Below are positions 43,658-57,300 of a stretch of 64,000 bases of DNA, one piece after another (position 1 is the first letter of the stretch; each line of letters starts with the position of its first letter). The position numbers and the translations under genes were made by a program. The notes under the pieces are model-generated. The model saw only the letters and a list, made by a program, of their open reading frames with translations, had not been told where the DNA came from and did no database searches. The stretch comes from Rhexocercosporidium sp. MPI-PUGE-AT-0058 (Eukaryota; Ascomycota; Leotiomycetes; Helotiales). The stretch spans positions 1,054,001-1,118,000 of the forward strand of contig JAGTJL010000003.1 in assembly GCA_020746875.1 (NCBI GenBank), in the 5' to 3' direction.

Positions 43658-45070
43658 ATGTGTCCGTCGGCGGTCCCCTTGACTGGAAGATTGCCCATGC
43701 CCTTGGAGATTCCGTTGGGCAGACATTGCTGTCCACGCGGGAGGCGGTAGTTACTTTTGGGAGGCTGTTCTTGATACCCCTGGTCCTTTTTTCTCTTCCC
43801 TTCCCAAAAGTTGCATTTCGGCCGACCGATTCTGTGTGTGCTCATTTTCTTGAACAAAAAAAGACTTTTGCATTACGGCATCCTTGGGGGTGGCTAGGGT
43901 CTTTTGAATGATTTCTTCTTCTGCTTTCTTCTTTTTTACTTTCGTATTCATCGTCATCACGCATAGCGTTTGGGTTGGGAGGTCATCTTCACTTTAGTCT
44001 CTTCTTCTAGGGGCCGAGGAAGGACAATGTCTCTCTCTCTCTTCATGTGAGAGTGGCTCTTCCTCGGCTCTTGGCTTTTTCTTCTTCTTCTTCCTCCTGA
44101 TGAGCATTTTGGTGCCAAAGCTAGATCTCAGATTGAATGGTACGGTGTGTGTTTTTGGTGGCCTTTGTAAAATATGGGATGATTCTTTCTTCTCCTTTTT
44201 ACTTTACTTTTACTACATCGGGTTAGTCTATGGAGTGTGTGACAGGGGGCGTTATTTGAAACTTGTTTTTCCTGTTTACTTGACGATGGATGGTTGGTTG
44301 GCTGGCTGGCTGGCTGGCATTTGTTTGTTAATTGCATTGAACGGAGCGAGCGGGACCATGATTGATTGACTGATCGACCTATGAGATGACATGGATGGGA
44401 TGGATGGATGGATGACTAGACTCGACTGGCTGGAATCGAATCTGGTGGCACGGGAGGCATAATGAAAACAGACCACTTTTTGAGCCGCTGATATTGCGTC
44501 TTCTCTTCGACTATATCTCGCATTTTGCTTGTATACGTGATCGTGATGTTGTCTATGAATGAATGCTATTGTGTGACTCTTAAACCTCAACCTGAAAGCC
44601 TTCCTCTCTCCTCATACCTCTTGCCTTCCTTCATACCATACTACACTTCAGCGCTCTACACACTAAGGCACGTATTTCTCATCATATCCCCTACCTCACC
44701 TCCCCAGTCCCGCCAGCCAGCTACGGTCCTAGAACAAACCTCCTCTCAACCACCCAATCACCCCCCCAAAAAGCACACCAAAAAGAGGCACGGCAAACAC
44801 CTCACCCACTCCCTCCTCGCCCTCTTTCTTTCCTTCCTTCCGTCCTTCCTTCCTTCCTTCACCCTATCTCCATCCATCACAACAGCACACACGAAATACC
44901 GTCCCTATCGTAGTATACTATACTCCATCACAGACAACGCGTCCTCGAGTCTATACCACGCATCTATAGACCCCACACAGAATGATATGATTGCATGATT
45001 ACTGACGGGTTTTTACTCCGTGGCTACTGAGGTAGTGTGATTTATGATCGCGCGATGCGGTACAGCTATG

Positions 45071-45090
45071 GCTGTAGCCACGGCTACAGC
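45071..45090. repeat. Perfect 9-bp hairpin
   Basis: GCTGTAGCC, two-base loop AC, then GGCTACAGC. It lies in non-coding DNA, about 0.6 kb left of the minisatellite. Confidence 0.75.
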
Positions 45091-45664
45091 TGGTATGGTA
45101 CGGCGGGTTAGTGGAGATGGTAAAATCTGGAAGATTTGGAAGCCGACATCTTTATCCGTCCGTCCGGTCGTCCGCTTGTTCGTTTGTGTGGCGGCGCGAG
45201 GAGGTGGAATGGGATTTATCTGGACTCTGTTGACGGGGCGAGAGTAGGAAATATGGAACTGGGGATTGGGAGAAGTTGTGAGTAGCAAGTGTTTATATGC
45301 ATCCTGTTGGTGCAGGGTAGAGGAGAGGACATTCTAGTCTGGTTAGGCACAAGTGGTGTATTGGTAATGGTGGTATTATTGTTGTTGTTGCCGATCCTCG
45401 CGTAAGGAGAAGAATGGGTATTCAGGTAGGATGAGCTGGGATCTGGATGTGCATGCATGCGTGCGTTGATTCACCATCCGTATGAGACTTTATCTGTAGA
45501 CTGACATGAGATAGAATGTGAGACCTAGCTCGAGCATGAATGTTTAAGGGAGGATAGTACATATCTAGGTAGGTATGCAAGTCCGCTAGTGATGATACCT
45601 GTGCAAGAGTTTGATTTCAATTTGGAAGAGAAGCGTAGCCGGAGGGAGAGTGGGGAATGCGAGT

Positions 45665-45772
45665 AAGTGAATAGGTAAGTGAGTAGGTAGGTGGATAGGT
45701 AAGTGAATAGGTAAGTGGATAGGTAAGTGAACAGATAAGTGTACAGGTAAGTGAATAGGTAAGTGAATAAGT
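45665..45772. repeat. 12-bp minisatellite, nine units
   Basis: Nine contiguous variants of AAGTGAATAGGT, exactly 108 bp. Two units are identical to the consensus at the start and several differ by one or two bases. On the minus strand it reads as a TYLF/TYLS repeat, without other support as coding sequence. Confidence 0.9.
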
Positions 45773-47427
45773 GATGGTTAATTTGTGAGTAACTGAGAGG
45801 CTTCGTGACTGATATCGGACGATGTCTAATCTGCCATTCGTTTGACATACTAGAGGATAGATAGCGAGGGAAGAGGAGAAAGATTGGGGTACGTAGGTAG
45901 GCAGGTAGGTGCTATGACAGAGAAGGAGATATTTAGAGCTAGTAGGAACTCATGCTGCATTATTTTATCTTCAACACTTTGCCTAAACAACTGGGACGTG
46001 CCTATAGTCCTGACTCTCATGCTCAAAGATGAGAGAAACAGAAGAGGTGGGCCGGGAGAAGCGAAGTTGCCGGGCTTTTCAAAATGCAATACGGGTATCC
46101 GTTGGATTTTTATAAGGTAACGAAGATATGAGATGCAAGGTAGGGTGTCTCGTGAGATGGGAATAGAGGCTAGGATGAGCAGTTTGCTGGAGGAGAAGTA
46201 AAAGACAAAAAAGAGGGAAAGCAGAGTAAAGTAGGGTGGAATAGGGAGATAAAAAGTGCCGTGAAGAAACTGGTTGCGAATAGATAGGCATCGGCCCAAA
46301 GCTGCCAGTGACGGCGAAAATAAATCAAGACTTAGGCATGGTAGTCAGCAGTATTCCAACCCTTAGCCCTACCACAGTACTGCGGATGAAAACGACAAAT
46401 GAACAAATGAACCAACACATAACGACAATTAAGGGAAAACCAGGTGTTCTTTCATTGCATTGCATTACATTTCACGCGCGCGCGCACACTCCGCAAGAAC
46501 AAGACATACCTTACATACCAGACCAGATTAGTATGCGATGTGGTAGAACTTGTGGAAGAACGGTTCGAGGAAGAAGAAAAGTAGTAGTAGTGGCAGCAGT
46601 TGAAGAAGAGTTGCTGAGAAAAAAAAGTCAGACCACCATCGCCGTAGCATATCAAGACCCCCGCATCTCCCCATTTCACTTGCAACGCCAGCTCCCCCTT
46701 GCCCCATGCCATCCCCCATGCCAATCAAAAGAGGTCTTAACTCGCTCGCTCATTCGTTCGTTCAGTCAATCAATCGGTCGGTTGGTCGAGAGAGGAAAAA
46801 AGCAGCTACACAGAGAGACAAGAGACAAAAAAGTAACCCTTAACATTGCGCGCAATAGAAGCAGGCCTCTCGCACATCATATTCTCATATACACACTGAA
46901 AGATGCCACCAGAAACAGCCAGCCTCAACTCGCTTTACCCAGTTCCATCCGCCCATATGCCCACCCCCACCAAGAATGAAGAAGTAGAAGATAGAAAAAA
47001 CCCCGCTTGTCCCTGTAACTTTCTTTCGGTCTTTCTTTTTTAGGGAAAAAATTGGTCGTGAAAGTCGTGGTTGGTCGTTTCATTTCGCAGTTCTCGAGGT
47101 CATGCATGCATGTATGGATGGTTGGTCGTATTAGCTTGCCGAACGGATGGTGGAAAATTGAGATGTGTACAATCGGAATACGTCGAGAGGTAGCTAGCTG
47201 TGTAACGCAAGGTATTCACGCACGCTACCATAGGTATGTTATCGGATGAGAGAGATCGAGTGATGTTCGAGGTGTAGAGTTCGGGTCGATCGAGACGAAG
47301 GATGGGAAATAGACGGATCGAGGAGCGCGTTGGCGATATTTTTTGTCCGGGGACTCGAGAGAAAATCGCGAAGGTATGTTTATCTGCGTCCGAACCTGCT
47401 ATACACATAGAAGTTCGTAATAGTTCA

Positions 47428-48632
<1,205 letters not shown>

Positions 48633-51032
48633 GGCTTCTTCTGTCCTCTCGTGGAGAAGAAGACGGGGTTTTGTTTTGGGCTTCCGCAGTTTTTGTAGGG
48701 TGGGGTGTGATGAACTTTCTAGATTGTAACCCGCTGTTAGGAGGACTGTGATTCACTTCTCGATCTGGTGCGCGTTGAAGATTAGTATGAGGCTGACAAA
48801 AATCCGGGTGCAAATTTGGCGGCGCGTTGACAGGATCCTCAACAAAGCGTGCTGAGGGTGGGAGACGTACAATGAAGTGAGATCGGCCTCAATGAAGCTT
48901 TCTACGGAAAACCGCGCGGTATGAGCGAATGCACGAGTTGGTGGTCGCCTTTGTCGTTCGGAGGAGAAGCTCGGGGTGGGCGGACGGGCGGGCGATGAAA
49001 GGGTTTCGCCTGTGGGGGGGGATGGCGACGCGATGGAAGGTGATGGGTCGTCGAGATATTAACTGCGGCCTTGGGCTGCGTTCGCCTATTCACAGACTAT
49101 GCTGGTGAATGAAAGGTGAGATCGTGGGTGATGTGTGCGGTGGAGCGCTCGTCGAGGATTGAGGTGAGGTGAGGTGAGGAGTGAGGTTGAAGTTGGTGTT
49201 GCGGGCGGGTTGGCTGGCTCGGATTTCTTCTGTGTTTTGGACAAGCGCGGCTTTTGATAAACGAGAGCCTTAAAAATGGCTGTGTTGTGCCTACGCCGTT
49301 TGAGCTCGGAGGTCGGACACAACGTCGCACGATCAATGAACTGGCCGGAGGGGACGGATGAAGAGGGGTTGCTAGAGAGCAGAGGAGAGATGAGATGAGA
49401 TGGCTGTGCTGTGCTTGCTCTGCTATTCGGATTGTAGAGCAAAGTGCAGATATGGTCGGGAGCTTCAACACAGCAGAGGGGTCAGGTCTGCTCTGATCTG
49501 GGGGCGCTCTGCACGGAGGTGAGAGGAAGGCTCAGGTTCTGGCTCTTGGAATGCGGTGTGGGATTAAAGTTTTGTGTGCACGACAAGAATGTCAGGTCAG
49601 TCAAGTCACCTAAGCAACACAAATAGATGGATGGATGGGTGGGTGGGTGAGTTGCTGGGAATCAGATGGGGTGCGTGATCGCAGTCGTCGGATTCAGAGT
49701 GTGGGTCTGTTCGTCGAGGATATTCGTCGATGATGATGATGTTGTTGGAAGAAAGAAAGGAGTAAAAGAAGCAAGCAAGGAGTTGTTGCCTCAACTCACG
49801 CCTCCCCCCTCTCCTCCCCCCTCCCGTCCCCTCCTTCTACGACGCTGACCAAATCAACATCCCGGGATTCAGATTCTCAAACTGACGCCGTCGAATGCCT
49901 GCCATGCGTAAGCAGCGACCATTTCTGGCGCTTATGCACCTGGGTCCAGCTTGAACCTCTCGCTGCTTCTGGGCTTTTGCTGCTACTCTACAGCAAGCAC
50001 TACACACTCCTCTATCTACGACTGGCTAGGCATTGGCTCGCATTCCCTGCATTCGCTCTTCTGCTGAGCTGCTTTCACGTTCCCAAAGGCTCAGTGACGA
50101 CGGTGGTCCACTTTTGGAGACGCATCTCTCCACATCAAATACGAAACCTACGTGGAGATCATCGCAGAACTTTCTTTGGATCGTGACTGGCACTTTGGGC
50201 AGATCGCGTGCCATGTTCTTCCTTGTGGTCTGCCGGGTGGCTGTTTGCATCAATTTGGAGGTTCAATGCGGTCGGTCGGTCGAGTACTTGAGGTGCATTT
50301 TTCTAATTTAAGATCGAACGACCTGGATCATCTCAGGGGTAAGTAGGTACATACGTACCGAAGGGGCTGACTGAAAACCGAGACACTTAATCCAGGGGAG
50401 GTACAATTACCTACCAGCAAACAATTGTATTCAATCTCGTATTCAGAGCCTCCTTTTTCGACCTCGTGCGAGAAAGTTCGTTAAGAACGTCCATGGAAAT
50501 GTCCAATGGTGCTTGGAGAAGTTGTTCAATGATTGGTAGGCAAAGCTAAGAACCAAGGCTAGCCAAGGATACTCCAGCATTTCAGCCCTGCTCACCAAGA
50601 GGCTTCTGACTTGATTTAGTGCACTTTCATATACACAACTTGCCCCCATCGAGATCAAATTGATGATGTAAATGATCCGTGTCCTTGGCTTCTCGGGTTC
50701 TCTTACTTTGAATGTATTCACGTGGAAGCAAGAGTAACTGCATGATGAACAGAACCACCCTATCCCTGCAGACAGTCACAGTTTGAACAGCTGCACTGGG
50801 GAGTTCTTGAACAAAGTCGCTTCTAAAAGTTCTCTAGCCGTGAATGTATTCAAACGAATGAAAAGTAAATGCCAGAGAAACAAAAAGGCCCTATTCATGC
50901 AGACAATCACGAGGTGTCTAGCTGTACCAAGGAGATCTTGACGAAGCAATGCATTTTCCGCTCATCACCTCTACCACCTGAGTCTGGTCGCTTCTCTCAC
51001 ATATCCTCCATTCATAGCCCTGCCTCAAAACC
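48633..51032. other. PP1 promoter and non-coding stretch to the Rdx gene
   Basis: No gene supported in 2.4 kb. The left part is G-rich on the plus strand, meaning C-rich on the coding strand of PP1, consistent with its leader. A GGAT/GGGT run lies at about 49624-49650. Around 49800-49835 there is a C/T-rich patch. Short frames at 49977-50346 and 50443-50721 have no recognisable protein. Confidence 0.4.
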
Positions 51033-52598
51033 CTAAGCACAATCCTCACAATCCTCGCCCGGTCTACAGTACCCACCCCCACCACCCTCATTCTCACCAC
51101 CAACCTGAATCTTCCCTCTAGAATTCAAAACCTCCGCTTCGTCTCTTCCTACCTCTCCCATTCCATCCACACCATCTCCTCCTCTCGAACCCGGCCTTGA
51201 ATTTACATCAACATCCATGGGCGTGAATTTCCTCTCATCACTGCTCACAGCAGCTTGGAGACGGTTGATAGCGCGCGGGATAGGCGTATTGGTGCCTGTT
51301 GTGTTTTGGGGTGTTGGGTCCTGGGATGAGGGAGCTGATATTGTGGATGTTGATGTGGATGGTTCGGGGTTGGTGGGTGTGCCTGCGTGAAACATTCAGT
51401 AGAGGTTATAGAAAGGTGGAGGGGAAAAGTTAAGAGAAGGAAGACACACTTTTCTTGCCGTCTACATGACCGAGATCACGCTTGGGATCTACGATGTCTC
51501 GGACTCTGCGCTTGAGTTCTTTCGTTTCTGTATTTTGACTTTATTAGCAGGGGTTTGTGTCAGACTAGACTTGTGCATCTTGAAAGTAGACAGGCTGGAT
51601 GAGAACAACGCCAGCATGGGAAATACCCGGAATAGATCGAGCCACATACCAGGAAATCCACCCTCGGCCTTTCGATCCCAGAGTAAATGCTGATTGACTA
51701 TGGCAGGGAATCCTTGAGCCTCACTCGGACTCTCGGTCTGCAGGTTCACGATGAAGGTGCCTCCTGTTGAGGGTTGTAATGCAACCTGTACCCGAGTTAG
51801 TACTATATATACACGATAACAATACAACTGTTCAGAGATTTGAAGGAGTTTAACGGACTTTCTCTCTTTGCGTACTTATGCAGTGCAGATTTAGAGAAGG
51901 GAAAGCATGACAGGACAGTAGACTTACTTCACCTAAGGAAGTCGAGAACGTAGACATCAGCTCCTGCGCAAACTACCCCAAGACCAAACCGTCAGCAATA
52001 TATTCCATCCCACCCAGCGCTGGCCACGGAAACAACTTCACCACAAACTCTCCGTAGTATAGCACACAACATCATAACGCAGCTCGATTGGACGAACTGT
52101 TTCATTTCAAGGTCCTCCCCTGCAGAAGAACCCCGATCCATTTCATCTCATCTCAAGAATGCGTCGCATCGCATCGCATCATGTCGCATCACGTGCCATA
52201 TATCGACCCGACCTCGAATCAAGCTGAGACGAGACGAGTGCGGGGGAGTGCAGGCTCTGAGGGAAGGCTGAAACTGTAGATGGGGGGAGATGTGGAGGGA
52301 GTAGAATTTATCTGGATGGGGTTGTTGGAGCGAAGAAAAGATGTGGTGGTTGTGAGATGGATGGGGTGGCGTTGGAGAGTTCAGAGAAGGGAGATAGGAT
52401 GTGTAGCCTACATAGGCGGCCCTGGGGGAGGTTAGTTATTTGGATCTTTGAGGGGTGAGTGGGGAGGAAAGGGAAGAACTAAGTAAGAGGCTCTGGAGTG
52501 AATAAGACTGACCTCAGTAACCATTTGCATTGCGTGCAGAACTCGATCGTAACTCGAGGGTATCGTGGTGGCGAGGGTCCGTTCTGCTGGTTCTCCAT
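51033..52598 (-). CDS. Rdx-family (selenoprotein W/T/H-like) thioredoxin-fold protein
   Basis: Six exons join exactly in phase to 234 residues: 52598-52513, 52421-52412 (a 10-nt micro-exon), 51972-51928, 51785-51650, 51527-51450, 51382-51033. The N-terminal domain has IEFCTQCKWLLRAAYFAQEL with redox CxxC at Cys21/Cys24 (animal SelW has Sec at the second position). ALQPSTGGTF, LLWDRKAEGGFPETKELKRR and DLGHVD complete the Rdx fold by about residue 132. The fourth exon's acceptor is preceded by a perfect TACTAAC branch site. The roughly 110-residue tail is acidic, Pro/Ser/Gly-rich and ends in a Cys cluster (GYCRPGEDCEDCA). Known relatives are cytosolic or nuclear small redox proteins; the substrate is unknown. 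It lies tandem with the G-gamma gene. Confidence 0.92.
52412..52421 (-). other. 10-nt micro-exon of the Rdx gene
   Basis: On the minus strand GGCCGCCTAT is bounded by CCCCCAG and GTAGGC. It completes the Arg codon left by exon 1 and adds Ala-Ala-Tyr, which restores the conserved LLRAAYFAQEL string; without it the flanking exons are out of phase. Confidence 0.85.
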
Positions 52599-53238
52599 TG
52601 CTAGGCCGCTAGGTATAGATGAAGGGAGGAGGGTGATGTGGGTTGTGCAAGCTTCTGTGTTATGAGGCAAGGATAAGGTGTTGAGAGTTTTCGATGCAGA
52701 ATTTACCTCTGGGAAGAAATTCAACGGTCGTCTTGCGTGAGTAGGAATTTTGTGGTTTAATATCAGGGTCGTGAGTTTGGCTGTCGGCTGTTCCTGAATT
52801 TACGGAGTTCGCTTGTCTGGGCATGGTCATAGTCACACCACCACCAGGCCACCCAACCAAGCCGCGAAGAGCACAAAAAATGGGGACCTCACGATACGAT
52901 TCAATTCAGGGCAATGTAGGGGAGGTTGGGTTGGAAAAGGAAATGCGCCATTGATTATGACATGACGGACGCGCCCTCGTGAATCATTCTGTAACTTATA
53001 CACAAGAAGTAGCAGCCCCTACTGCAAGAAAAACCACCACCTGAAATATTACATGCCCCTCATCTCATCTCGTCTTGTCTCGTCTGATCTGATCGATCCA
53101 TCGGTTGCGAGCCTCGTTCGCGGAAAACATCTGCCAACGCTGATTTGATTTGATGCTGATAGGAAGAGGTATTATCGCAGACTTATCCATTACGCCTGTG
53201 AACGCCTGTTGATCTCGAGCTTCATCGCATAGGTGGGA
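52599..53238. other. Intergenic between G-gamma 3' end and Rdx promoter
   Basis: No separate gene. The Rdx frame is open some way upstream of its ATG at 52598, but that part is not conserved-looking and is probably 5' UTR. A CTCATCTCATCTCGTCTTGTCTCGTC run lies at about 53058-53085. Confidence 0.45.
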
Positions 53239-53629
53239 CTACATGACAGCGCAGCAGCCTCCGGATTCTGTTTTGGATGAGTTAGCAGATGTATCTGTTT
53301 ATGTTAGAGCCGGCTATGCTTACGTTGTGGTGCGTAAGGGTCGTCCTTCTTATCAACAGTGCCCCAAACAGATGGCACCATGAAGTCTTTCGTGCTGTTC
53401 GTATAGGAGATGATGCTTTCAAGGTTGTCAGCCTGCTGCACTGCGTCCATAGAGTGCAGTCGATGAATTACCTTTTTGATGCTTGCGAAACCGGGATACG
53501 TTCTCTCTCCAAATCCTCCCTCAGACGTGTGTTCAATTCCGTGAGACGTCGCAGCTTGAGGTCTGCCATCGATTGCTTGTTCTTCTTGATCTGACCGGGA
53601 TCTTCGCGGGAGGAGTATCCTGAAGGCAT
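53239..53629 (-). CDS. Heterotrimeric G-protein gamma subunit (Ste18/GPG-1 type)
   Basis: Three exons (53629-53472, 53415-53324, 53267-53239) encode 92 residues, the normal size in filamentous ascomycetes. The first exon gives the coiled-coil segment QIKKNKQSMADLKLRRLTEL that pairs with the beta subunit. The second gives SYTNSTKDFMVPSVWGTVDK and the conserved DPYAP. The 29-nt last exon encodes GGCCAVM: a CaaX box (CAVM, Cys89) for farnesylation, preceded by a second Cys that is usually palmitoylated. The product holds G-beta at the plasma membrane and is needed for pheromone response, conidiation and often virulence in fungi. The tiny last exon hides the gene from simple ORF searches. Confidence 0.96.
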
Positions 53630-54348
53630 GTTGAAGTTGAAGATATCGTCGCTCCTGGGCGGTCGCGACTCCTAATAATCAACTTGCCGAGCGTGTTCGG
53701 TTTTGTTCCGACTGTTGGAGGGACAAGAGGTGCGAGTAGGCTCGGCGTACCTGAGGAAGTGAATGGTATCAGGGTGTTAGGAGCTTGCGACAGCTTCCTG
53801 GACAGCTGTTGAGGCGATTGGGAGGTCGGCGACCGTGGTATTGAGATTGAGCTGCAAGTGAGGTCGAAGTCCTGTCGCTCTGTCCCTACCCCTTCAGACG
53901 CTGGGCAAGTCAGCAATTTGAGAGGTTCGAGAGCGGGTTAGCCTAACGCTTAGTGGGTTGGAGTTCCGGAGATAAAGCGGCACTAAATTTCTCCGAACCT
54001 GGAAATGTAACTCAACATGGTAAGTGAATGTCTTGAAAGATGCGTAGAACTTGTAATTGCTATCTTCGTTGCGAAGGAAAAATTGGCTTCCATATTTACT
54101 CTAGCCATCGACACCAAGTAATTCATGTGTATTGCAATCGCTGTGTAGAGCTTCCGGGTGCTGCTTTTGTAGCCCCAGAAGAGTCACAGCGGCCTCACTC
54201 GTCAGGCATCAATCAGGCATTCAGCCCCTCGCTAAATTTGGTGTGGATCGACTGACGCCCACATCAAAGAATTTGGAGTCAAAACCTCATCGTCGCGACC
54301 AAACAAGTGCATCGAGCTGACCGCGAACCCATCAGCAAGTTGCCCATC
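53630..54348. promoter_or_regulatory. Divergent promoter region, G-gamma / eIF3a
   Basis: A 719-bp gap between the divergent start codons. It includes C/T-rich and AT-rich stretches. Open frames at 53533-53916 (minus) and 54040-54320 (plus) are non-coding overlaps. No specific regulatory site is claimed. Confidence 0.45.
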
Positions 54349-57300
54349 ATGCCTCCTCCGCCACCCCACACGAAGCCGGAGAATGTGCTGAAGCGCGCTC
54401 ATGAGCTCATGGGCGTGGGCCAGTCTCCCGCTGCCTTGAGCCTCCTCCACGAACACATCACTTCCAAGAGAAGCCGCAATGCCCCTATTACGTCCCTGGA
54501 GCCGGTTATGCTCCTCCTCGTCGAGCAATCCGTCGAGCAAAAGAAGGGAAAACTCGCAAAGGATGCCTTGTACCAGTACAAGAATATCAGTCAGAACACA
54601 AACGTTGGCACAATCGAGGTGAGAAGGCAATCCAGCGCATCAGGCGCAAGACGAGGATCACAGGGCTAATGTCTACGGAATAGTTGGTTTTGAAGAAGTT
54701 TATTGAGTTAGCAGAGGAGAAGGTGAAGACTGCACAAGCCAAAGCCGACGAAGTACAATCATCCCTCGAGACAACCGACGCAACAACTGGTGTGGACGAT
54801 CTCGAAGCCAGCGAAACCCCAGAATCTATCCTTCTCTCCACCGTTTCCGGCGAACAATCCCGAGACCGCACAGATCGGGCTATCGTTACACCATGGCTCA
54901 AGTTCCTCTGGGAGACATACAGAACGGTTTTGGATATCCTCAGAAACAATGCGAGATTGGAGATTATGTACCAGAGCACTGCGATGCAAGCCTTCGAATT
55001 CTGCCAGAAGTACACCCGAAAGACCGAATTCCGCAGACTCTGCGAGCTCCTCCGAAACCATGTCCAGACTGCTGCCAAGTACTCTGCTCAGATGCACGCT
55101 ATCAACCTGAACGATCCAGATACTCTGCAGCGCCATCTCGAGACCCGTTTCCAACAATTGAATGTCGCAGTTGAACTTGAGTTGTGGCAGGAAGCTTTCA
55201 GAAGTGTTGAGGATATCCATACCCTGCTCAACCTCAGCAAGCGTCCACCAAAGAATGTTATGATGGCCAACTACTATGAGAAGTTGACCCGTATCTTCTT
55301 GGTCGGAGAGAACTACCTGTTCCATGCTGCTGCTTGGTCCCGATACTACAATCTTCTCCGCCAATCCGCCTCCATGGTTGCAGCTGGTCAGAGCAAAAAG
55401 GCCGATAACCCAGCGACTTCCGAGGCTGATCTGTCCAAGGCTGCTTCTTTTGTCCTCCTATCTGCTCTCGCCATTCCCGTTATCAGCACTTCGAGATCCC
55501 GTGGTGCTTTGGTGGACATTGATGAGGCAAAGAAGAATAAGAACTCTCGTCTCACTCATCTCCTCGGTATGGCTCAAGCCCCAACTCGTGCAGTTCTTTT
55601 CAAGGATGCCATGAGCAAGGGCCTCTTGAAGCGTGCCCGCCCAGAGATTCGTGAGCTCTACCAAATCCTCGAGGTCGAGTTCCACCCCTTGTCCATTTGC
55701 CAAAAAATCTCTCCAATCCTCGCCAAGATCGGCACCGATCCCGACATGGAGAAATATGTCTTGCCTCTTCAACAAGTCATTCTTACCAGACTTTTCCAAC
55801 AACTCTCTCAAGTGTATGAGACTGTTGATCTCGAATTTGTTGAGAATCTTGCCAAGTTTCCCGAGCCCTTCCAAGTCACCAGAGATACTATTGAGAAGTT
55901 CATCATGAACGGAAACAAGAAGGGTGATCTTGCTATTCGCATGGATCACGCTACGGGTGTTCTCAGCTTCGATACTGATGTCTTTTCCTCCACCAAGGCG
56001 GTTCAGGCCAACTCTGGTAGTGGTTCAGCTGAGAGCGAGACCTCCTCAGTCCAACGACTCCAAAGCACACCCTCCGAAATCGTGCGAACTCAATTAACCC
56101 GCTTGGCCAGATCTCTCTTCATTACCTGCCAGTATACAGATCCTTCGTACAACGAGTCTAGAATTAAGGCTCGGGATGCTGCGTATGCTAGAGCCAGAGC
56201 TGGCGCCGAGCAAGAGCATCTCGATATCCTGTCACGAAAGGAAGTCATCACGAAGCGGAAGGAAGAGGCATCGGAGATCCAGGCAAGAAAGGAGAAGGAG
56301 GACGCAACGCGCAAACGCATCAAGGCTGCCCTACTCCAGGAAGCTGAGGACAAGCGTCTCGCACAGGAGCAAAAGGATCGCGAAGAGAAGCGTCTGAAGG
56401 CAGAGCTGGAGAGAGTGCGCAAAGAGGAGCTCAAGAAGCAGATTGCTGATCTCAAGATGAAGGGGAACGACATCATTGATATCGAGAACCTTGACAATAT
56501 TGGCAGTGAGGACATCCGCCGGATGAAACTCGCCCAACTTGAGCAGGAGAAGAACAGCATGACTGAGAAACTCCGTGTGACTGGCAAGCGTATCGACCAT
56601 CTTGAGCGAGCTTTCCGCAAGGAGGAAGCCAAGAAGTTGCCTGAAGACTATGCTTTGCAACGGGAGAAGGACTTGGCGGCCTACGAGAAGACCAAGGAGC
56701 AAACTTTGAAGGACGCTAAAGCCAAGCATCTTGAGAGCGTCGAACTTAAGCACAGACTGAGCCGTCTTGTGAGCCACTACGAAAGCTACAGAGAGACAAT
56801 CGTTGAGCGCAGACATGACGAGTTCGAGAAGCGCCGACGTGATGCTCAGAGAGAGTTGGAGAAGGCTATGGCAACACGCAAGAAGGAGTTCCGCGAGCGC
56901 AAGGCCCGTGAGAAGAGAGAGATTGCTGAGCAAGAACGAATCTTGCGTGAGGAGGAAGAGCGTGCAGCAAAGGAGGCCGAGGAGAAGGCAGCGCGGGATG
57001 AGAAGAAGAAGGCCGAATTTGCTGAGCTGAAGGCAATTCGCGAGAAGGAGAGACAGGAGGCTTTGGAGATGGCTGCATTGCAAGCACGCAGAGCCGAGGA
57101 GGCAGAAAAGAGACGCGCAGAGGCTAAGGCCGCACCTAGAGGTCCACCTCCCGCAATGGAGAGAGGGGGCTCATCTGGAGGTGTCAGACCACCTTTGCCA
57201 CTTGCTGGTGCCAAGGCAGGGGGATGGAGAGAGAAGGAGAAGCTCAGAGCTGAGGGTAAGGAGGTTCCATCAACTCGCACTGAATCGCCAATGGCACGTG

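Larger units (their letters stand above)
43658..47427. other. Long non-coding stretch between LRR and PP1 genes
   Basis: 3.8 kb without a supported gene. The first kilobase is T-rich (3' UTR of the LRR gene), followed by GGCT and GGAT tetranucleotide runs at about 44290-44320 and 44390-44412, a TTCC run at 44830-44860, a perfect hairpin at 45071-45090, a 12-bp minisatellite at 45665-45772 and a (GCGC)n patch at 46470-46485. Open frames through these repeats are artefacts. Confidence 0.45.

Noticed and set aside
45525..45848. Minus-strand frame encoding a TYLF/TYLS repeat
   Set aside because: The repeat arises from a 12-bp minisatellite. The flanks are not coding-like.
53533..53916. 127-codon minus-strand frame upstream of the G-gamma gene
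   Set aside because: It reads the first G-gamma exon out of phase, where the correct phase gives an exact G-gamma sequence.
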